Assembly (NCBI RefSeq): GCF_918698085.1
Contig: NZ_CAKKLP010000002.1
Location: 310,001 to 374,000, forward strand
DNA: 64,000 nt
Direction: 5' to 3'
Source of the DNA: Chryseobacterium sp. Bi04
GTDB lineage: Bacteria > Bacteroidota > Bacteroidia > Flavobacteriales > Weeksellaceae
The notes under the pieces were generated by a model. That model did no database searches. It saw only the letters and a program-made list of their open reading frames with translations, and had not been told where the DNA came from. A program made the position numbers and the translations under genes. Positions within the stretch are counted from its first letter, which is position 1, and the number at the start of each line of letters is the position of its first letter. Below, piece by piece: positions 61,877 through 64,000 of this stretch.

Positions 61877-61953
61877 TTTGAAAACTGCTACACTTTTGTG
61901 TAGATTTGTGGTACCAAAGCTAAAACTACTCCTTTGTGTAGTGTGTAGATTTG
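61877..61953 (+). promoter_or_regulatory. tandem promoter cores before the LuxR-type gene
   Basis: TTTG (61877-61880), 20 bases, then TAGATTTG (61901-61908) makes a full promoter. A second TAGATTTG within the repeated TGTGTAGATTTGT lies at 61946-61953, 12 bases before the start codon, without a clear upstream TTTG. Confidence 0.55.
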
Positions 61954-61964
61954 TATTTAAACCT

Positions 61965-62723
61965 ATGGAAGATATTAATAGATTTTTTAATGATAAAAAT
62001 GAAGTCGGTAAAGATGCGGATATCGACTTCAGCCAGTCCGGAGATTATCTGGAGGCCGTAAAAGCATTGGCAAGAACCACTTATCAGAGTCTATACGTTA
62101 TTAATTATCAAACGAAAGCATTTGAATATGTTTCTGAAAATCCTCTTTTCCTGTGTGGAAAAAGCTCTAAGGAAGTAAAGGAGCTGGGCTATGCTTTTTA
62201 TTTTCAGAATGTAAAACCTGAAGATGTAGAGATGCTGATTAAGATCAATAAAGCCGGATTTGATTTCTATGAAACCATTCCTGTAGAGGAAAGGAAACTG
62301 TATTCCATCTCTTACGACTTTTATCTTATCAACGGTAAAAAGAACCTTATTCTTGTCAATCATAAACTTACCCCGATGTTTCTTACAGAAGAAGGGCAGG
62401 TGTGGAAAGCTTTATGTATCGTTTCACTCTCTAACAGCAGCTCTTCCGGGAATGTTGTCCTTAGCAAAGAAGGATCGGATACCCTATGGAAGTATGATTA
62501 TATAACAGATATCTGGGAAAAAACCGAAAAAATAAAACTCTCCTCCAGGGAATATGATATTTTAAGTCTATATGCAAGTGGTTTGACGATTAATGAGATC
62601 TCTGAAAAACTTTTTATTACTGCCGATACCGTGAAATTTCACCGGAAAAAGCTTTTTGAAAAAATTGGGGTAAATAATATTGCGGAAGCGTTAACTTATG
62701 CTAAAACCAATAAATTGTTGTAA
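61965..62723 (+). CDS. PAS-like/LuxR-type HTH regulator
   Basis: A 252-residue regulator. The N-terminal part (about 35-170: YQSLYVINYQTKAFEYVSEN) has PAS-fold character, and the C-terminus is a clear LuxR HTH (LSSREYDILSLYASGLTINE, then ISEKLFITADTVKFHRKKLF). I chose ATG 61965; the open frame upstream runs through the promoter boxes. This form, PAS plus LuxR HTH with no receiver, is common in Bacteroidota and senses an unknown signal. Confidence 0.9.
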   Translation: MEDINRFFNDKNEVGKDADIDFSQSGDYLEAVKALARTTYQSLYVINYQTKAFEYVSENPLFLCGKSSKEVKELGYAFYFQNVKPEDVEMLIKINKAGFDFYETIPVEERKLYSISYDFYLINGKKNLILVNHKLTPMFLTEEGQVWKALCIVSLSNSSSSGNVVLSKEGSDTLWKYDYITDIWEKTEKIKLSSREYDILSLYASGLTINEISEKLFITADTVKFHRKKLFEKIGVNNIAEALTYAKTNKLL

Positions 62724-62835
62724 AAAATATACTTTATTACCGTTTTTTTACGGTATTTTCTATAATGTCTTTTTTGATTCGATTTTAGGTCTGATATTTG
62801 TACTGGGTAGTCAAACTAAGTGACCTAATTTATTT

Positions 62836-63882
62836 ATGAAGAACATGTCTGTGAAAAAATTATTTCTATACGCATTCTTATGCGCAGTATTTCTTGTTTC
62901 CTGTAAAAAAGAAGTAGAAAAAATAAGTGATACTTTTAAAGATACAGTTTCTTCCGTATCGGGAAATCCTGACGCGGAGACTGATTCCATCAAGAAAGAT
63001 TCCGTACCGGTAGTTAAGAAAGAATCTGTACCACCGGTGATGCAGGAAAATGGATTCTACAATGCTTTCGTTATTCCAAAAGATAAAAAAATGAGGGATT
63101 CCCTCTATGCGGAATTCAGCAAAAAATACAACGAAAAAGAACGTACCGCTATTTTAGCCTTAAACAGATTGGATTCTAAAAGTAAGTGGAATGCAGATAC
63201 CTTAGTGGTTCCTGCAAAAATAGATACCACCCTGATGGCTTATTCACCTTTTCCTATGCAGCTTGATGTATTAAGCGGTGTAAAGAAATTTGTCATCTTT
63301 TCATACCCTATACAGGCTTATGCTGTCTATTCTAACGGAAGTCTGGTGAAATGGGGCCCTACAAGTATGGGGAAAAAAGCAGCGCAGACAACAAGAGGAC
63401 TTACTTTTGCCAATTGGAAAAAGAAACTCTCTATTTCTACTGTCAGCACTGAATGGAAACTTCCTTACAATTTTAATATCCATAATATTGGAGGAATCGG
63501 ATGGCATGAATATACGCTTCCGGGATATCCTGCATCACACTCATGCTTACGGTTATTGAGAAAAGATGCCCAATGGTTGTATTCTTATGCAGATACCTGG
63601 ATATTGAATCCGGGAGGTGCTACCACAAAAGCCAAAGGAACGGCAGTAATGGTATTTGGTGACTATAATTGGGGAGGAAGAAGACCTTGGAAGAAACTAC
63701 TGGACGATCCCAATGCCAATAATATTTCTGTAGAAGAGCTGACCAAATTATTGGAACCGGATGTGCCCAAAATGCTGAAAGAACAAAGCAACAGAGAAAA
63801 AGTAGCCGATTCTATCAAAGCGGCTAAAGCAATGGCGACTCCGGTTGATAATGAAAGTCCTGTAGAACCCGAATCTAATTAA
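62836..63882 (+). CDS. L,D-transpeptidase lipoprotein
   Basis: A 348-residue YkuD-domain protein that forms 3-3 cross-links in peptidoglycan or attaches proteins to it. Lipobox FLVSC with Cys23, a Ser/Lys-rich linker, then the catalytic domain with His224 (GWHEYTLPG) and the signature SHSCLRL with His235 and catalytic Cys237 (the usual SHGC has Ser in place of Gly here). ATG 62836 and 62845 are both possible. The last 8 bases overlap the end of a convergent gene. Confidence 0.92.
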   Translation: MKNMSVKKLFLYAFLCAVFLVSCKKEVEKISDTFKDTVSSVSGNPDAETDSIKKDSVPVVKKESVPPVMQENGFYNAFVIPKDKKMRDSLYAEFSKKYNEKERTAILALNRLDSKSKWNADTLVVPAKIDTTLMAYSPFPMQLDVLSGVKKFVIFSYPIQAYAVYSNGSLVKWGPTSMGKKAAQTTRGLTFANWKKKLSISTVSTEWKLPYNFNIHNIGGIGWHEYTLPGYPASHSCLRLLRKDAQWLYSYADTWILNPGGATTKAKGTAVMVFGDYNWGGRRPWKKLLDDPNANNISVEELTKLLEPDVPKMLKEQSNREKVADSIKAAKAMATPVDNESPVEPESN

Positions 63883-64000
63883 TCTTTTTTTCAAACTGTA
63901 ACGTAGATTCTTCAGCGAATCTTCTCAGTTTAAGCATCTCTTCTTTTCCTTTATGCTGCCCGAATCTCGCTGCAGCATAGGTAAGCAGAATAAAAAATAA
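63875..64000 (-). CDS. C-terminal end of a gene cut by the window
   Basis: A minus-strand frame open from the window edge to TAG at 63875-63877 (41 residues). It starts in a hydrophobic helix (LFFILLTYAAA) followed by a charged helical tail (GKEEMLKLRRFAEESTLQFE), like the end of a small membrane protein. It ends tail-to-tail with the L,D-transpeptidase, overlapping by 8 bases. Family not identifiable. Confidence 0.55.
   Translation of the reverse strand, partial: LFFILLTYAAARFGQHKGKEEMLKLRRFAEESTLQFEKKIN

Overview
The window looks like chromosome from a Chryseobacterium-like member of the Flavobacteriia (Bacteroidota). The evidence is the low GC content, the Bacteroidota promoter signature (TTG or TTTG, about 19-21 bases, then TAnnTTTG) in front of several genes, weak or absent Shine-Dalgarno sequences, the gene families present (TonB receptor, DUF2911, ISAon1-type insertion sequence, an acyl-ornithine carbamoyltransferase in arginine synthesis) and dense short intergenic repeats. 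The genus is an inference from memory of such genomes, not from a search.

Layout. 0.3-5.1 kb: a BrkB-type membrane protein, a rel-nhaA pair and a small unknown protein. 5.6-16.3 kb: a minus-strand block that reads as an acetate/propionate system: two acyl-CoA synthetases, a single-domain response regulator, a giant symporter-STAC-histidine kinase, two tiny membrane proteins, an MHS-type transporter and an outer-membrane porin. 16.6-26.1 kb: a zinc-ribbon/HTH protein of IS1 ancestry, divergent from a complete arginine operon (GNAT, argG, argC, argD, acyl-ornithine carbamoyltransferase, argB, argE, argH), followed by an Lrp-type regulator. 27.0-32.8 kb: pyrB, carA, an inserted four-helix-bundle gene and carB. 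Carbamoyl phosphate made by CarAB feeds both pyrB and the arginine operon, so 17-33 kb is one linked metabolic neighbourhood. pyrB is preceded by what looks like a translated leader plus intrinsic terminator, a candidate attenuator resembling E. coli pyrBI.

33-40.4 kb: a frameshifted lipoprotein, two stand-alone proteins, and an iron-uptake set (TonB receptor, PepSY membrane protein, IroE-like esterase). 40.6-54.7 kb: mostly single housekeeping and repair genes, including a tandem pair of O6-alkylguanine transferases (one fused into an Ada protein), holA and trxB. 55.3-60 kb: tRNA-Ser(UGA) followed by an insertion hot spot with one complete IS, fragments of others, and at least two decaying genes. 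60-64 kb: AraC and LuxR regulators, a small membrane protein, an L,D-transpeptidase and the cut end of a minus-strand gene.

Two classes of intergenic sequence recur. The first is tracts of degenerate repeats with a strict 7-base period but a different core in each place (at least eight tracts). The second is small 100-200 bp elements with terminal inverted repeats, of at least five families. No CRISPR array, rRNA or prophage was seen.
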